64,000 nucleotides of DNA, taken from Novosphingobium chloroacetimidivorans. GTDB taxonomy: Bacteria > Pseudomonadota > Alphaproteobacteria > Sphingomonadales > Sphingomonadaceae. The notes below the pieces were generated by a model. That model was not told the DNA's origin and did not search any database. It was given only the letters and a program-made list of their open reading frames with translations. Each line of letters starts with the position of its first letter. The first letter of the stretch is position 1. Below are positions 1 through 9,038 of this stretch, in pieces. Position numbers and translations under genes: made by a program. The stretch lies in NCBI RefSeq assembly GCF_014204535.1, contig NZ_JACHLR010000004.1, positions 248,001-312,000 on the forward strand, given 5' to 3'.

Positions 1-175
1 ACGGCAGCAGCGAGCCACCGTGCGACTTGAGCGCGCCGATCGTGACGAAGATTTGCAGCGCGGTGTAGACCAGCAGCGCATAGGCGATGTGATCGCTCAT
101 CCGCCGACGCCAGTCGACCTGGGTGTCGGCCTGCTCTTGCGGCAAGGCGGCGCTACGCTGCGTGGCTTTGTTCAT
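1..175 (-). CDS. N-terminal part of a small predicted membrane protein (cut by window edge)
   Basis: An ATG at 175 opens a leftward frame that stays open to the window edge, giving 58 residues. The first 25 or so residues are polar and charged. They are followed by a hydrophobic stretch (YALLVYTALQIFVTIGAL), probably a membrane segment. I do not recognise a named family. It is divergent from lptB, so the 195 bases between them must carry both promoters. The call rests on codon pattern and the membrane segment only. Confidence 0.5.
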   Translation of the reverse strand, partial: MNKATQRSAALPQEQADTQVDWRRRMSDHIAYALLVYTALQIFVTIGALKSHGGSLLP

Positions 176-370
176 CCGGCGTCCTCTTCTCGCTCGGCAG
201 TCTTCATCGCCTACTAGAACATTGTCTTGCAGTTTGAGCAAGCATCTTGGCGCTTCATGCAACTGGGGTTTAAGCGCCCGCCTGCAGCCATGCACGAAAT
301 CTGCCACTTAGACCGGTTCGGGTAAAAGCTGCCTTGCCTGCGTTTCGCGCGTTCCGTAAACCGCAGGCCG

Positions 371-1162
371 ATGACCGATACCGCTTCTCCCACGCGTGAC
401 GTGACGCCCGACGCGATCGACACCGAGGCGCTGGCCCTGCACGGCGGCTTGGAGGTGATCTCGATCGCCAAGAGCTATGACAAGCGGGCGGTGCTCACCG
501 ACATCTCGCTGTCGGTGGCGAAGGGCGAAGTGCTCGGCCTGCTGGGGCCCAACGGCGCGGGCAAGACGACCTGCTTCTACTCGATCATGGGCCTGGTGAA
601 GCCCGATTCGGGCCGCATCCTGATGGATGGCGTCGATGTCACTCGGTTGCCTATGTATCGCCGGGCGATCCTGGGCCTGGGATACCTGCCGCAGGAAACC
701 TCGATCTTCCGAGGCATGACGGTGGAGCAGAACATCAACGCGGTGCTCGAACTCGTCGAGCCCGACAAGGCGGTGCGCGCCTCCGAGCTGGAGCGGCTGC
801 TGAACGAGTTCGGCCTGACGCGCCTGCGCTCCAGCCCGGCGATGGCGTTGTCGGGCGGTGAGCGCCGCCGCTGCGAGATCGCCCGCGCGCTGGCGGCCAA
901 GCCCTCGATCATGCTGCTGGACGAGCCGTTCGCGGGCATCGACCCGCTCTCGATCTCCGACATCCGCGATCTTGTGAAGGACCTCAAGACCCGCGGCATC
1001 GGTGTGCTGATCACCGATCACAACGTGCGCGAGACGCTCGATATCGTCGATCGTGCCTGCATCATCTACGGCGGCCAGGTGCTCTTCGCCGGCAGCCCGG
1101 AGGCCCTGGTGGCCGACGAGAACGTGCGCCGGCTCTACCTGGGCGAGGGCTTCACGCTGTGA
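371..1162 (+). CDS. lptB: LPS export ABC transporter ATP-binding protein LptB
   Basis: The product is the 263-residue ATPase of the LptB2FGC transporter, which pulls lipopolysaccharide from the inner membrane towards the Lpt bridge. Walker A (GPNGAGKT) lies at residues 59-66. The signature LSGGERRRCEIAR, Walker B (IMLLDEPFAGID) and the H-loop (LITDHNV) follow in order. LptB is usually about 240 residues; the extra length is an N-terminal extension of about 25 residues. The gene is followed 25 bases later by rpoN, a common lptB-rpoN arrangement in proteobacteria. The start is the first ATG in frame and the exact initiation point is not certain. Confidence 0.95.
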   Translation: MTDTASPTRDVTPDAIDTEALALHGGLEVISIAKSYDKRAVLTDISLSVAKGEVLGLLGPNGAGKTTCFYSIMGLVKPDSGRILMDGVDVTRLPMYRRAILGLGYLPQETSIFRGMTVEQNINAVLELVEPDKAVRASELERLLNEFGLTRLRSSPAMALSGGERRRCEIARALAAKPSIMLLDEPFAGIDPLSISDIRDLVKDLKTRGIGVLITDHNVRETLDIVDRACIIYGGQVLFAGSPEALVADENVRRLYLGEGFTL

Positions 1163-1187
1163 AGTGCCAGACCCGGTGAGCTGAACG

Positions 1188-2684
1188 ATGGGGCTGGGGC
1201 CACGCCTCGATCTGAGGCAGAGCCAGTCACTGGTGATGACGCCGCAGCTGCAGCAGGCGATCAAGCTGCTGGCGCTGTCCAACCTGGAGATCGAAACCTT
1301 CATTGGCGATGCGCTGGCGGCGAACCCGTTGCTGGACGTGGGCGCGGCGGCTGCCGATCCGGCCATCGGGGAGGCTCTCGATGTGCCGGATACGCGCAGC
1401 ACCAGCCTGGAAAGCTCGCGCGTCGACCAGTTGATCGGCGAAGGGCGCGCATCGGACGACCGGCCGCTCGACCTCGATCCGGTCGCGACGGCACCCGAAC
1501 GCGACACCGGTGACGGTCTGGATGCCTCCTGGAGCAGCGAACTGCGGCTCGGAAGCGGCGAGGACGGTCCCGGGATCGACGAGCGCGGCGCATTGGGCGC
1601 GACTCTGGTCGAGCACCTTGAGGCGCAGATCGGCCTGGTCGCGCCCGATGCGCGCACGGCGGCGATCGCCCGCTACCTGATCGGCTTGCTCGACGATGCG
1701 GGCTACCTGCCCGTGCCGCTGCGCGAGGTCTGCGAAGATCTGGGTGTGCCGCTCGTGGAGGGCGAGGAGGCGCTTGCCGTGGTTCAGGCGCTCGACCCCA
1801 CCGGAGTGGGCGCGCGCAGCCTGTCCGAGTGTGTCGCGCTGCAGGCCCGTGAGGCGGACCGCTACGATCCGTGCATGGCGCGGCTGATCGACAACCTGGA
1901 CCTCGTCGCACGCGGCGAATTCGCGCGCCTGCGCAAGATGTGCGGGGTCGACGAGGAGGACTTCGCCGACATGCTCGCCGAGCTGCGCGGCTACGATCCC
2001 AAGCCGGGCTTGCGCTACGGGGGCGAGAGCGGCGGGGCGGTGACGCCGGACATCCTGATCGAGCCGGCGCGCGATGGCGGGTGGAAGATCGCGCTCAACG
2101 AGGCGACGCTGCCCAAGCTGATCGTCAACCGCAGCTACTACGTCGAGCTGAAAGGCAGTTGCGGCGACAAGACCTCGCGCGGATGGCTGTCGGAGAAGCT
2201 GGCGGATGCGAACTGGCTGATCAAGGCGCTCGACCAGCGGCAGAAGACCATTCTCAAGGTCGCCAGCGAGCTGGTCAAGCAACAGGAAGGCTTCTTCCGC
2301 CACGGCGTTTCGCATCTGAAGCCGCTGACCCTGCGCGCGGTGGCCGAGGCGATCGGCATGCACGAATCCACCGTCAGCCGCGTCACCTCGGCCAAGTACC
2401 TGCACTGCGCGCGCGGCACCTTCGAACTGAAATACTTCTTCACCTCCGGCATTTCGACGCCCGGCGGCGAGGGCGCTTCTGCCGAAGCGGTGAAATCGGC
2501 GATCCGCAAGCTGATCGATGCCGAGGAGCCCAAGGCCATCCTCTCGGACGATGCGCTCGTCGATCTGCTCAAGGCGCAGGGCTACGATCTGGCGCGCCGC
2601 ACGGTCGCCAAGTACCGCGAAGCGATCGGCCTCGGCAGCTCTGTCCAGCGCCGGAGGCAGAAGGCCATTGCTGCAGCGCGGTAA
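1188..2684 (+). CDS. rpoN: RNA polymerase sigma-54 factor RpoN
   Basis: A 498-residue sigma-54 factor, which directs RNA polymerase to -24/-12 promoters and needs an AAA+ activator to open DNA. Region I is the Gln/Leu-rich N-terminus (LRQSQSLVMTPQLQQAIKLL). An acidic linker follows, then the core-binding and HTH domains (residues about 370-400, EAIGMHESTVSRVTSAKYL). The C-terminal RpoN box is ARRTVAKYRE. Length and domain order are complete. It probably serves the flagellar genes further along this window, where both a sigma-54 activator gene and a -24/-12 promoter are present. Confidence 0.96.
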   Translation: MGLGPRLDLRQSQSLVMTPQLQQAIKLLALSNLEIETFIGDALAANPLLDVGAAAADPAIGEALDVPDTRSTSLESSRVDQLIGEGRASDDRPLDLDPVATAPERDTGDGLDASWSSELRLGSGEDGPGIDERGALGATLVEHLEAQIGLVAPDARTAAIARYLIGLLDDAGYLPVPLREVCEDLGVPLVEGEEALAVVQALDPTGVGARSLSECVALQAREADRYDPCMARLIDNLDLVARGEFARLRKMCGVDEEDFADMLAELRGYDPKPGLRYGGESGGAVTPDILIEPARDGGWKIALNEATLPKLIVNRSYYVELKGSCGDKTSRGWLSEKLADANWLIKALDQRQKTILKVASELVKQQEGFFRHGVSHLKPLTLRAVAEAIGMHESTVSRVTSAKYLHCARGTFELKYFFTSGISTPGGEGASAEAVKSAIRKLIDAEEPKAILSDDALVDLLKAQGYDLARRTVAKYREAIGLGSSVQRRRQKAIAAAR

Positions 2685-2842
2685 GTACTCAGCTAGGTGA
2701 AGGTAAGCGCGCCAAGTACATGGTTGTATTGCTTAGTAAAAAGCTGTTTGCCTTTTCCGTAATCGTGATAGCTTCTCCATAGATCGAGGCTCCGCTGCGA
2801 CGAACCGCAAGTCGAGAAGCCCCGACATGGAGAGGGTGTCCT

Positions 2843-3520
2843 ATGGCTTATGCTGGAAGGATGCCGGACAGGAACAAGACGCTGGCGGTGATTGCCGTCG
2901 CGGGCCTGCACGGCATGGCGCTTTACGGTCTGGTGACGGGCTTGGGCGTCGAATACATCGACAGGATCGCGACCGTGCTGCGGGCCGAGAACATCCCGAT
3001 GGAACAGGCGCCGCCGCCGCCGCCCCCGCCGGAAGTGACGCCGGTCGAACAGGCGACGACCACGCCGCTGACGCCTCGGGCCGCACCGCCGCCGCCGATG
3101 GACGCCCGGCGCAATCCCTATTCCGCAAACGAGTTCGTCATCGACGTGCCGATCAGGCCGGTCGAACCGATCACCTTCGATCCACCGGGGCCAAGCCCGA
3201 CTCCGTCTTTCGAGAAGCCGGCGTTCACGCCCAAGTCCGTGCGGCCGCGCAACGATCCCGGACTTTGGGTCACCACCAGCGACTACCCGGCCGCATCGCT
3301 GCGCCGGGGTGAGCAGGGCGTCGCGCGCTTCGAGGTTGCCGTCGGCAGCGACGGCAAGGTCACCGACTGCCGCGTAACGAGCACCAGCGGCGCGGCCGAA
3401 CTCGATGCGGCGACCTGCAAGTATGTCGCCAGGCGTGCGCGCTTCGATCCCGCCACCGATGGCAGCGGCGCCCGCGTGAGCGGCAGCTATTCCGGCTCGA
3501 TCCACTGGGTCATCCCCTAG
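2843..3520 (+). CDS. TonB family energy-transducing protein
   Basis: This 225-residue protein has TonB architecture. A short N-terminus leads into one membrane anchor (about residues 14-40), then a proline-rich periplasmic spacer containing a run of seven prolines. The C-terminal TonB domain (about 140-225) includes YPAASLRRGEQGVARFEVAVG and the pattern RRARFDPATD. It would couple the proton-motive force to outer-membrane receptors through ExbB/ExbD. The start at 2843 has a GGAGAGGG site upstream; an ATG at 2861 is an alternative. No exbB, exbD or receptor gene is adjacent, so it may be one of several TonB paralogues. Confidence 0.85.
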   Translation: MAYAGRMPDRNKTLAVIAVAGLHGMALYGLVTGLGVEYIDRIATVLRAENIPMEQAPPPPPPPEVTPVEQATTTPLTPRAAPPPPMDARRNPYSANEFVIDVPIRPVEPITFDPPGPSPTPSFEKPAFTPKSVRPRNDPGLWVTTSDYPAASLRRGEQGVARFEVAVGSDGKVTDCRVTSTSGAAELDAATCKYVARRARFDPATDGSGARVSGSYSGSIHWVIP

Positions 3521-3745
3521 GACTGAAGTCGCGAGCACACGATTGGCGAGATAAGGGCGATCCGGACTGAGAAAGTCGGACGCACCTTTTCCGGGGCGGC
3601 GCCTTTTTCCGCGCCTCGCGAGGCGTCGTCCCGGATACCATTACGCAAGATCGATCTCTCAAGAGCGCGGCGCGTCACTCCCCGCCGATCCACGGGAACC
3701 CTCCCGACCCTCGCGAGCTATGGACTCCGCGAAGAGGAGCGGCAC

Positions 3746-4699
3746 ATGGCGGCACGGGCGTATTGGCAGGGGCAGATCCGGCTGGCGCTGGTCTCGATTC
3801 CGGTCGAGATCTATCCCGCGACGAAGTCCGGCGCGGCGATCAGCTTTCGCCAGATCCACGAGCCCTCCGGCAAGCCGATCAACTATGAGAAGGTGGTGCA
3901 GGGCATCGGCCCGGTCGACCACGACGACATCGTCAAGGGCTACGAGGTGTCCAAGGGCAACTTCGTGCTGCTGGAGGACGACGAGATCGAAGCGGTGAAG
4001 ATCGAGAGCCGCAAGACGCTGGAACTCGTCCAGTTCGTCGACCAGCACGAGATCGACGTGTTCTATTTCGAGAAGCCCTATTACGTGGTGCCGGCAGACG
4101 ACTTGGCCGACGAGGCCTTCGTCGTCCTGCGCGAAGCGCTGCGCAAGACCAGGAAGATCGCGCTCGGCCAGCTTTCGGTCCGTGGGCGCGAGCAATTGGT
4201 CAGCCTGCGGCCCTGCGGCAAGGGCATCGTCTTGGAGACGCTGCGCTACGCCGACGAGGTGAAGAAGGCGCAGAGCTACTTCGACGAAATCCCGGACGAG
4301 AAGCCCAGCGAGGACCTGCTCGATCTTGCGACCACGCTGATCGACAAGAAGAGCGCACCGTTCGAACCCGCCGAGTTCCACGATCGCTATATCGATGCTC
4401 TCAAGGGCCTGATCGAGAAGAAGACCAGGGCCAAGGGCAAGAAGATCCTGGAGGATGTGGAGGAGCCGACCAGCCGGGGCTCGAACGTGATCGATCTGAT
4501 GGCCGCGCTCAAGCGCTCGGTCGGCAGTGGCGGCGGCGCTGCCAGCGAGAACCCGGCGGCAAAGAAGGCGCCGGCGAAGAAAGCCGCGGCCAAGAAGGAC
4601 GCGCCCGCGAAGGAGCCTGCCAAGAAGGCTCCGGCCAAGAAGCCCGCTGCCAAGAAGACCGCAGAAGCGCCCCCGGCTCGTTCGCGTAAACGGGCATGA
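3746..4699 (+). CDS. ku: Non-homologous end-joining protein Ku
   Basis: A 317-residue bacterial Ku, the homodimeric ring that binds double-strand DNA ends and recruits LigD. The beta-barrel core begins at YWQGQIRLALVSIPVEIYPA and runs to about residue 255. The tail, about 50 residues, is Lys/Ala/Pro-rich (repeated AKKAPAKK-type units). Such basic tails in bacterial Ku bind DNA. The start follows a GGAGCGGCAC leader. ligD lies downstream on the same strand, separated by a REP doublet, so the two genes form the usual end-joining pair. Confidence 0.95.
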   Translation: MAARAYWQGQIRLALVSIPVEIYPATKSGAAISFRQIHEPSGKPINYEKVVQGIGPVDHDDIVKGYEVSKGNFVLLEDDEIEAVKIESRKTLELVQFVDQHEIDVFYFEKPYYVVPADDLADEAFVVLREALRKTRKIALGQLSVRGREQLVSLRPCGKGIVLETLRYADEVKKAQSYFDEIPDEKPSEDLLDLATTLIDKKSAPFEPAEFHDRYIDALKGLIEKKTRAKGKKILEDVEEPTSRGSNVIDLMAALKRSVGSGGGAASENPAAKKAPAKKAAAKKDAPAKEPAKKAPAKKPAAKKTAEAPPARSRKRA

Positions 4700-4729
4700 G
4701 CCGCGCACCTCGCCAGCCCCATTCACGTC

Positions 4730-4863
4730 GTCACCCTGAACTCGTTTCAGGGTCCATCTGGCGATGCAGGCCGATGGCCTTGATTGCCGACCGCCGGTGC
4801 GGTTTGCTGCCCCAAAGCACAGGGCATGCGGCACGATGGACCCTGAAACGAGTTCAGGGTGAC
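4730..4863. repeat. REP-like doublet (28-bp inverted arms) between ku and ligD
   Basis: Two 28-bp arms at 4730-4757 and 4836-4863 are perfect inverted copies of each other. Each arm is itself a small palindrome (CCCTGAA, five bases, TTCAGGG). This two-level symmetry is typical of REP doublets, which are moved by RAYT-type transposases. None is seen in the window. The doublet separates ku from ligD and could form a large hairpin in a read-through transcript. Confidence 0.9.
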
Positions 4864-4908
4864 GAGCCCCAGGTTCGTCGGCAGCGGGCGCAGGCAAGAG
4901 GCTGACCG

Positions 4909-7467
4909 ATGGCGACACGGACCAAGAAACCCGACCCTCTCGCCGCATACAACGCCAAGCGTGACTTCAAGAAGACCGCCGAGCCCGCCGGCAACGCAGC
5001 CAGCAGCCAGGGCGGCAACCTCTTCATCGTCCAGAAGCATGCGGCGACGCGGCTGCACTGGGACTTCCGCATCGAAGTGGACGGCGTGATGAAGTCCTGG
5101 GCCGTCACCAAGGGCCCGAGCCCGGATCCCGATGACAAGCGCCTCGCCGTGCGAACCGAGGATCACCCGCTCAGCTATGCCGAGTTCGAGGGCATGATCC
5201 CCAAGGGCGAGTACGGCGGCGGTACCGTCATGCTCTGGGACCGGGGCACCTGGGCGCCGATCGCCGGCAAGAGCGCCAAGGATCTGGAAGACGGCCACTT
5301 GCACTTCACCCTTCACGGCGAGCGGATGAAGGGTGAGTGGATGCTCATCCGCCTCAAGCCGCGCCCGGGCGAAAAGCGCGAGAACTGGCTGCTGCGCAAG
5401 GTCAAGGACCAGTACGCGCAAGACGGCGACCAGCTCGTCGAACATGCCCTTACCAGCGTGCTGACCGGCCGCTCGATGGCCGAGATCGAGGCGGACAAAG
5501 GCGGCGAGTTCGCGTTGGCCGGCAAGAAGGGCAAGGCCTTTAGCGCACAGATGGACGCGGCGGCCGAGCACAATGCCGCCAAGGCCAAGGCGAAGGCGAA
5601 GCCCGCGCGCAAGCGCCGTACCGCGAGCAAGCCACCGGCCTTTCGCGCTCCGCAGCTGGCGACGCTGGTCGATGCGGTGCCAGCGGGCAACCAGTGGATG
5701 CACGAGATCAAGTTCGACGGCTACCGCGCGCTGATCGCGGCGGCGGGCGAGCAGGTTTCGGTCTACACTCGCAACGGCCATGACTGGAGCGAGAAGTTCA
5801 CGCCCCTGGTGCGCGCGATCGCCAGGCTCGACTTGCCGCCTTGCCTTATCGACGGAGAGATCATCGCCTATGGCAAGGACGGCAATCCCGATTTCTCGTC
5901 GCTCCAGGCCGTGCTCAAACGCGGTCACGGCTCGCAGACCGACAAGGATCTGTTGCAGCTGTTCACCTTCGATCTGCTCGAACTGAATGGCGAGGACTTG
6001 ACGAGCCTGCCCAACATCGAGCGCAAGGAAAGGCTCGAGGCGCTGCTGGCCAAGGCGCAGCCGCCGATCCACGTCGCCGACCATGTGATCGGGGCGGGCG
6101 AGAAGCTGTTCGGGGCGATGTGCGCGGCCGGGCAGGAAGGGATCATCGCCAAGAAGATCGACGCGCCCTATCTCGGCAAGCGTACGCAGAGCTGGGTCAA
6201 GGTCAAGTGCATCAGCCGACAGGAATTCGTGGTCGTCGGCTGGACCAAGTCCAGCACCAAGCTGCGGCCCTTCGCCTCGCTGCTGCTGGCCCAGCATGAA
6301 GGTGCTCAGCTGGTCTACAAGGGCAAGGTCGGCACCGGCTTCAACGCAGACACGCTGGCGGACTTGCGGAGCAAGCTGGAGCCGCTTGGCGTCGACAAGG
6401 CGCCGGTGAACGTGCCGCGGGTGGAGGCGCGCGGGGCCACGTGGGTAAAGCCCGAACTCGTCGCCGAGATCGCCTTTGCCGAGTTCACCGGGGAAGGCCG
6501 GGTACGGCACGCAAGCTTCCTGGGTCTGCGGGGCGACAAACCGGCGGCCGAGGTCAAGCCGGAGAAGGCGGTCAAGGCCCCGCCGCCGCCGCCGGTCGTA
6601 GTCATTAGCAACCCCGACCGGGTGATCTTCCCCGAAAGCGGCCAGACCAAGGGCGAACTGGCCGCTTATTACCAGCAGGTCGCGCCGATCATGCTGCCGT
6701 TCGCCGGCAATCGCCCGATCAGCCTGGTGCGCTGTCCGCAAGGGCGCGCCAAGAAGTGCTTTTTCCAGAAGCACGACAGCGGCACGTTCGGCGAGCACGT
6801 TCACCAGGTCCCGATCCACGAAAAGGACGGGGGCAGCGAGGACTATCTCTTCGTCGAGACCGCCGACGGGCTGCTGCAGTGCGTGCAGATGGGCACGATC
6901 GAGTTCCACGGCTGGGGTGCGCGCGCCAACGCGGTGGAACTGCCCGACCGGATGATCATCGATCTCGACCCGGATGAAGGGCTCGACTTCGGCGACGTGA
7001 AAAGCGCGGCCAAGGACATCCGCGACCGTCTGGCGGATCTCGGCCTCGCCACGTTCGCGATGCTATCGGGCGGCAAGGGGGTCCACGTCATCGCCCCGCT
7101 CACGCCCTCGAAGGATCATGGCGGCCACGCCTGGGAGGTGCACAAGGACTTCGCCCGGCGCTTCGCCGAGGCGCTGGCATTGGCCGAGCCCGACCGCTTC
7201 GTCGCGACGATGAGCAAGGCCAAGCGCAAGGGCAAGATCTTCATCGACTGGCTGCGCAACCAGCGCGGCGCGACGGCGGTGGTGCCTTACTCGGCACGTG
7301 CGCGGGCCGATGCGCCCGTCGCCGTGCCGATCGCCTGGGATGAGCTGGACGGCTTCGATCGCGCCAACGGCTTCACCATCGCCGATGGCGCCAAGCTACT
7401 GAAGCGCGCGCAGGGCAAGCCGCTGAAGGGCTGGGGCTTCGCCGAACAGGTCCTGCCGGGATTGTAG
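4909..7467 (+). CDS. ligD: Multifunctional ATP-dependent DNA ligase LigD (phosphoesterase-ligase-polymerase)
   Basis: An 852-residue end-joining ligase with three modules. The N-terminal 3'-phosphoesterase (about 1-175) carries HWDFRIE. An Ala/Lys-rich linker follows (about 215-245). The adenylating ligase domain (about 250-545) has the nucleotidyl motif KFDG with lysine 268. The C-terminal polymerase/primase module (about 560-852) has the metal-binding pair D685 and D687 in IIDLDPDEG. It works with Ku to trim, fill and seal double-strand breaks. The order phosphoesterase-ligase-polymerase is the one common in proteobacteria; mycobacteria place the polymerase first. Confidence 0.96.
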   Translation: MATRTKKPDPLAAYNAKRDFKKTAEPAGNAASSQGGNLFIVQKHAATRLHWDFRIEVDGVMKSWAVTKGPSPDPDDKRLAVRTEDHPLSYAEFEGMIPKGEYGGGTVMLWDRGTWAPIAGKSAKDLEDGHLHFTLHGERMKGEWMLIRLKPRPGEKRENWLLRKVKDQYAQDGDQLVEHALTSVLTGRSMAEIEADKGGEFALAGKKGKAFSAQMDAAAEHNAAKAKAKAKPARKRRTASKPPAFRAPQLATLVDAVPAGNQWMHEIKFDGYRALIAAAGEQVSVYTRNGHDWSEKFTPLVRAIARLDLPPCLIDGEIIAYGKDGNPDFSSLQAVLKRGHGSQTDKDLLQLFTFDLLELNGEDLTSLPNIERKERLEALLAKAQPPIHVADHVIGAGEKLFGAMCAAGQEGIIAKKIDAPYLGKRTQSWVKVKCISRQEFVVVGWTKSSTKLRPFASLLLAQHEGAQLVYKGKVGTGFNADTLADLRSKLEPLGVDKAPVNVPRVEARGATWVKPELVAEIAFAEFTGEGRVRHASFLGLRGDKPAAEVKPEKAVKAPPPPPVVVISNPDRVIFPESGQTKGELAAYYQQVAPIMLPFAGNRPISLVRCPQGRAKKCFFQKHDSGTFGEHVHQVPIHEKDGGSEDYLFVETADGLLQCVQMGTIEFHGWGARANAVELPDRMIIDLDPDEGLDFGDVKSAAKDIRDRLADLGLATFAMLSGGKGVHVIAPLTPSKDHGGHAWEVHKDFARRFAEALALAEPDRFVATMSKAKRKGKIFIDWLRNQRGATAVVPYSARARADAPVAVPIAWDELDGFDRANGFTIADGAKLLKRAQGKPLKGWGFAEQVLPGL

Positions 7468-7528
7468 GAAGGTTGGCACTGCTCAGGCCGGGCTCAGGAC
7501 AGCTTTGCAGGGGAGAGCCTCGGAGGGT

Positions 7529-8305
7529 TCAAGGCTCGCGCAAGTCCTCGCTCATGAACAGCGATCCTTCGCCGTACAGATAGTCCGGCTTGAACCGCGA
7601 GAATGCCTCCAGGGCGGGCCGGTCGGGCATGGTCACCCGGCCGCGGTTGATCTCCAGCAGGCCACGCTGGCGCACGGCCTTGATCACGCGGTTGATGTGC
7701 ACCGCGGTCGTGCCGCAGGCATTGGCCAGGTGGGTTTGCAGCAGGGGCATGTTGAAGCCATGCGCATCGGCGAGACCAACGAAGTTCAGCCGGTGCCACA
7801 GCTCGCACATGATGTGACCGAGCCGTTCCTCGGCCTTGAGCTGCTCCAGCTTGAGGATCCACTCGCGATGGATGGCGGCATCGAGCAGCGTGGAGAACCA
7901 CAGCACCCGCGTCAGGTGCGGCTCGTCGCGGACGATCTGCGCCAGCCTCTCGTGCGAGACGCTGCCCAGCAGGGCCGGTCCCATGGTGACCACGTCATGG
8001 TCGAGCCGCTTGAGAGCGAAGGCGTGGAGATCGACGAAGTCGCCGGGCACTTGCAGGCCGACGATGTTGCGCGTGCCTGCATCGTCGATCACGCGGGCAA
8101 TGAACCCGTCCAGCAGCAGCGTGCTGTGCGTCGCCCTGACCGAGCGTGCCTGCACGACATGCCCATCGGGCACACGCACGCCTTCGTCGACGACGGAGTC
8201 CAGCAAAGCCGCTTCATGATCACTGAGGGCGTGACGAAGGCGTCCCTTGAGGAAAAGGCGTGCTTTACCCAAAGGATTGTTCACCAGGCACTCCAATTTC
8301 AACAT
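7529..8305 (-). CDS. Crp/Fnr family transcriptional regulator
   Basis: This 258-residue protein has a cyclic-nucleotide-binding-like beta-barrel (about 30-145, including LLLDGFIARVIDDAG and VPGDFVDLHAF). A long helix follows, then a Crp-type HTH (about 170-235; LLQTHLANACGTTAVHINRVIKAVRQRGLLEINRG). No N-terminal cysteine cluster for an Fnr iron-sulfur centre is visible, so it is unlikely to be an oxygen-sensing Fnr. It is divergent from msrB across 217 bases and convergent with ligD. The effector is unknown. Confidence 0.85.
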   Translation of the reverse strand: MLKLECLVNNPLGKARLFLKGRLRHALSDHEAALLDSVVDEGVRVPDGHVVQARSVRATHSTLLLDGFIARVIDDAGTRNIVGLQVPGDFVDLHAFALKRLDHDVVTMGPALLGSVSHERLAQIVRDEPHLTRVLWFSTLLDAAIHREWILKLEQLKAEERLGHIMCELWHRLNFVGLADAHGFNMPLLQTHLANACGTTAVHINRVIKAVRQRGLLEINRGRVTMPDRPALEAFSRFKPDYLYGEGSLFMSEDLREP

Positions 8306-8522
8306 TTGTTAATTCAATAGGGACGTGTGGCGCCCCAAGGCAAGCTCGCTTCTGCGAGTCAAACGCAACATTGGATAATTGGTTCACGATGGACCAAGCT
8401 TTGCGGGTGCGATCGATCGTCCCGGCAAGTCGGCCCCCACGATTTGCCGATGTCGGCCTCACCTCCTTGCGCTGGAAATGACCGGAGACCATCGCCATCT
8501 TGCCGCCAAGGAGATCACATCC

Positions 8523-8942
8523 ATGACCGACAAAGTCGAACTGACCGATGCCCAATGGCGCGAGAAGCTGAGCCCGGAGCAATACCAGGTGCTGCGCCAG
8601 GCCGGAACCGAGCGTGCCTTCACCGGCAAGTACGAGAAGAACAAGCAGGCCGGACTCTACACGTGCGCCGGTTGCGGGGCGCCGCTGTTCTCGTCCGACA
8701 CGAAATACAATTCGGGCTCGGGTTGGCCGAGCTATACCGCGCCGATCGAAGGGGGGGCGGTGGACGAGCATCGCGACGCCAGCCATGGCATGATCCGCAC
8801 CGAAGTGCGTTGCGCCGCGTGCGAAGGTCATCTTGGCCACGTCTTCCCCGATGGTCCCGGGCCGACGGGCCTGCGCTATTGCATCAACTCCGCCGCGCTC
8901 GATTTCGAGCCCAAGAGCGATGAGCAAGGCAGCCAGGCCTGA
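8523..8942 (+). CDS. msrB: Peptide-methionine (R)-S-oxide reductase MsrB
   Basis: A 139-residue MsrB, which reduces the R epimer of methionine sulfoxide in oxidised proteins. Two CxxC pairs (CAGC and CAAC) make the structural zinc site. The catalytic cysteine is C120 in [11 protein letters not shown]. The [16 protein letters not shown] block is typical. The ATG at 8523 is preceded by AAGGAG about 11 bases upstream and gives the normal family length; a longer in-frame reading from 8379 has no family support. Confidence 0.95.
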   Translation: MTDKVELTDAQWREKLSPEQYQVLRQAGTERAFTGKYEKNKQAGLYTCAGCGAPLFSSDTKYNSGSGWPSYTAPIEGGAVDEHRDASHGMIRTEVRCAACEGHLGHVFPDGPGPTGLRYCINSAALDFEPKSDEQGSQA

Positions 8943-9038
8943 TCTCGCCCGCGTGTTAAGCCCGGGTTACAAAAGGGTGTCGCAGGGTGTAGGCGATCCA
9001 GGCTCATGATCGATCGTCACGGGGGTTCGTAACCGGGA

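Noticed and set aside
4387-4722. Minus-strand Ala/Phe-rich frame opposite the ku tail
   Set aside because: It is the reverse reading of the Lys/Ala repeats of Ku and only mimics a membrane protein.
4747-6909. A 720-codon minus-strand open frame opposite ligD
   Set aside because: It mirrors a high-GC coding gene and has no domain or start signal; the plus-strand frame is clearly LigD.
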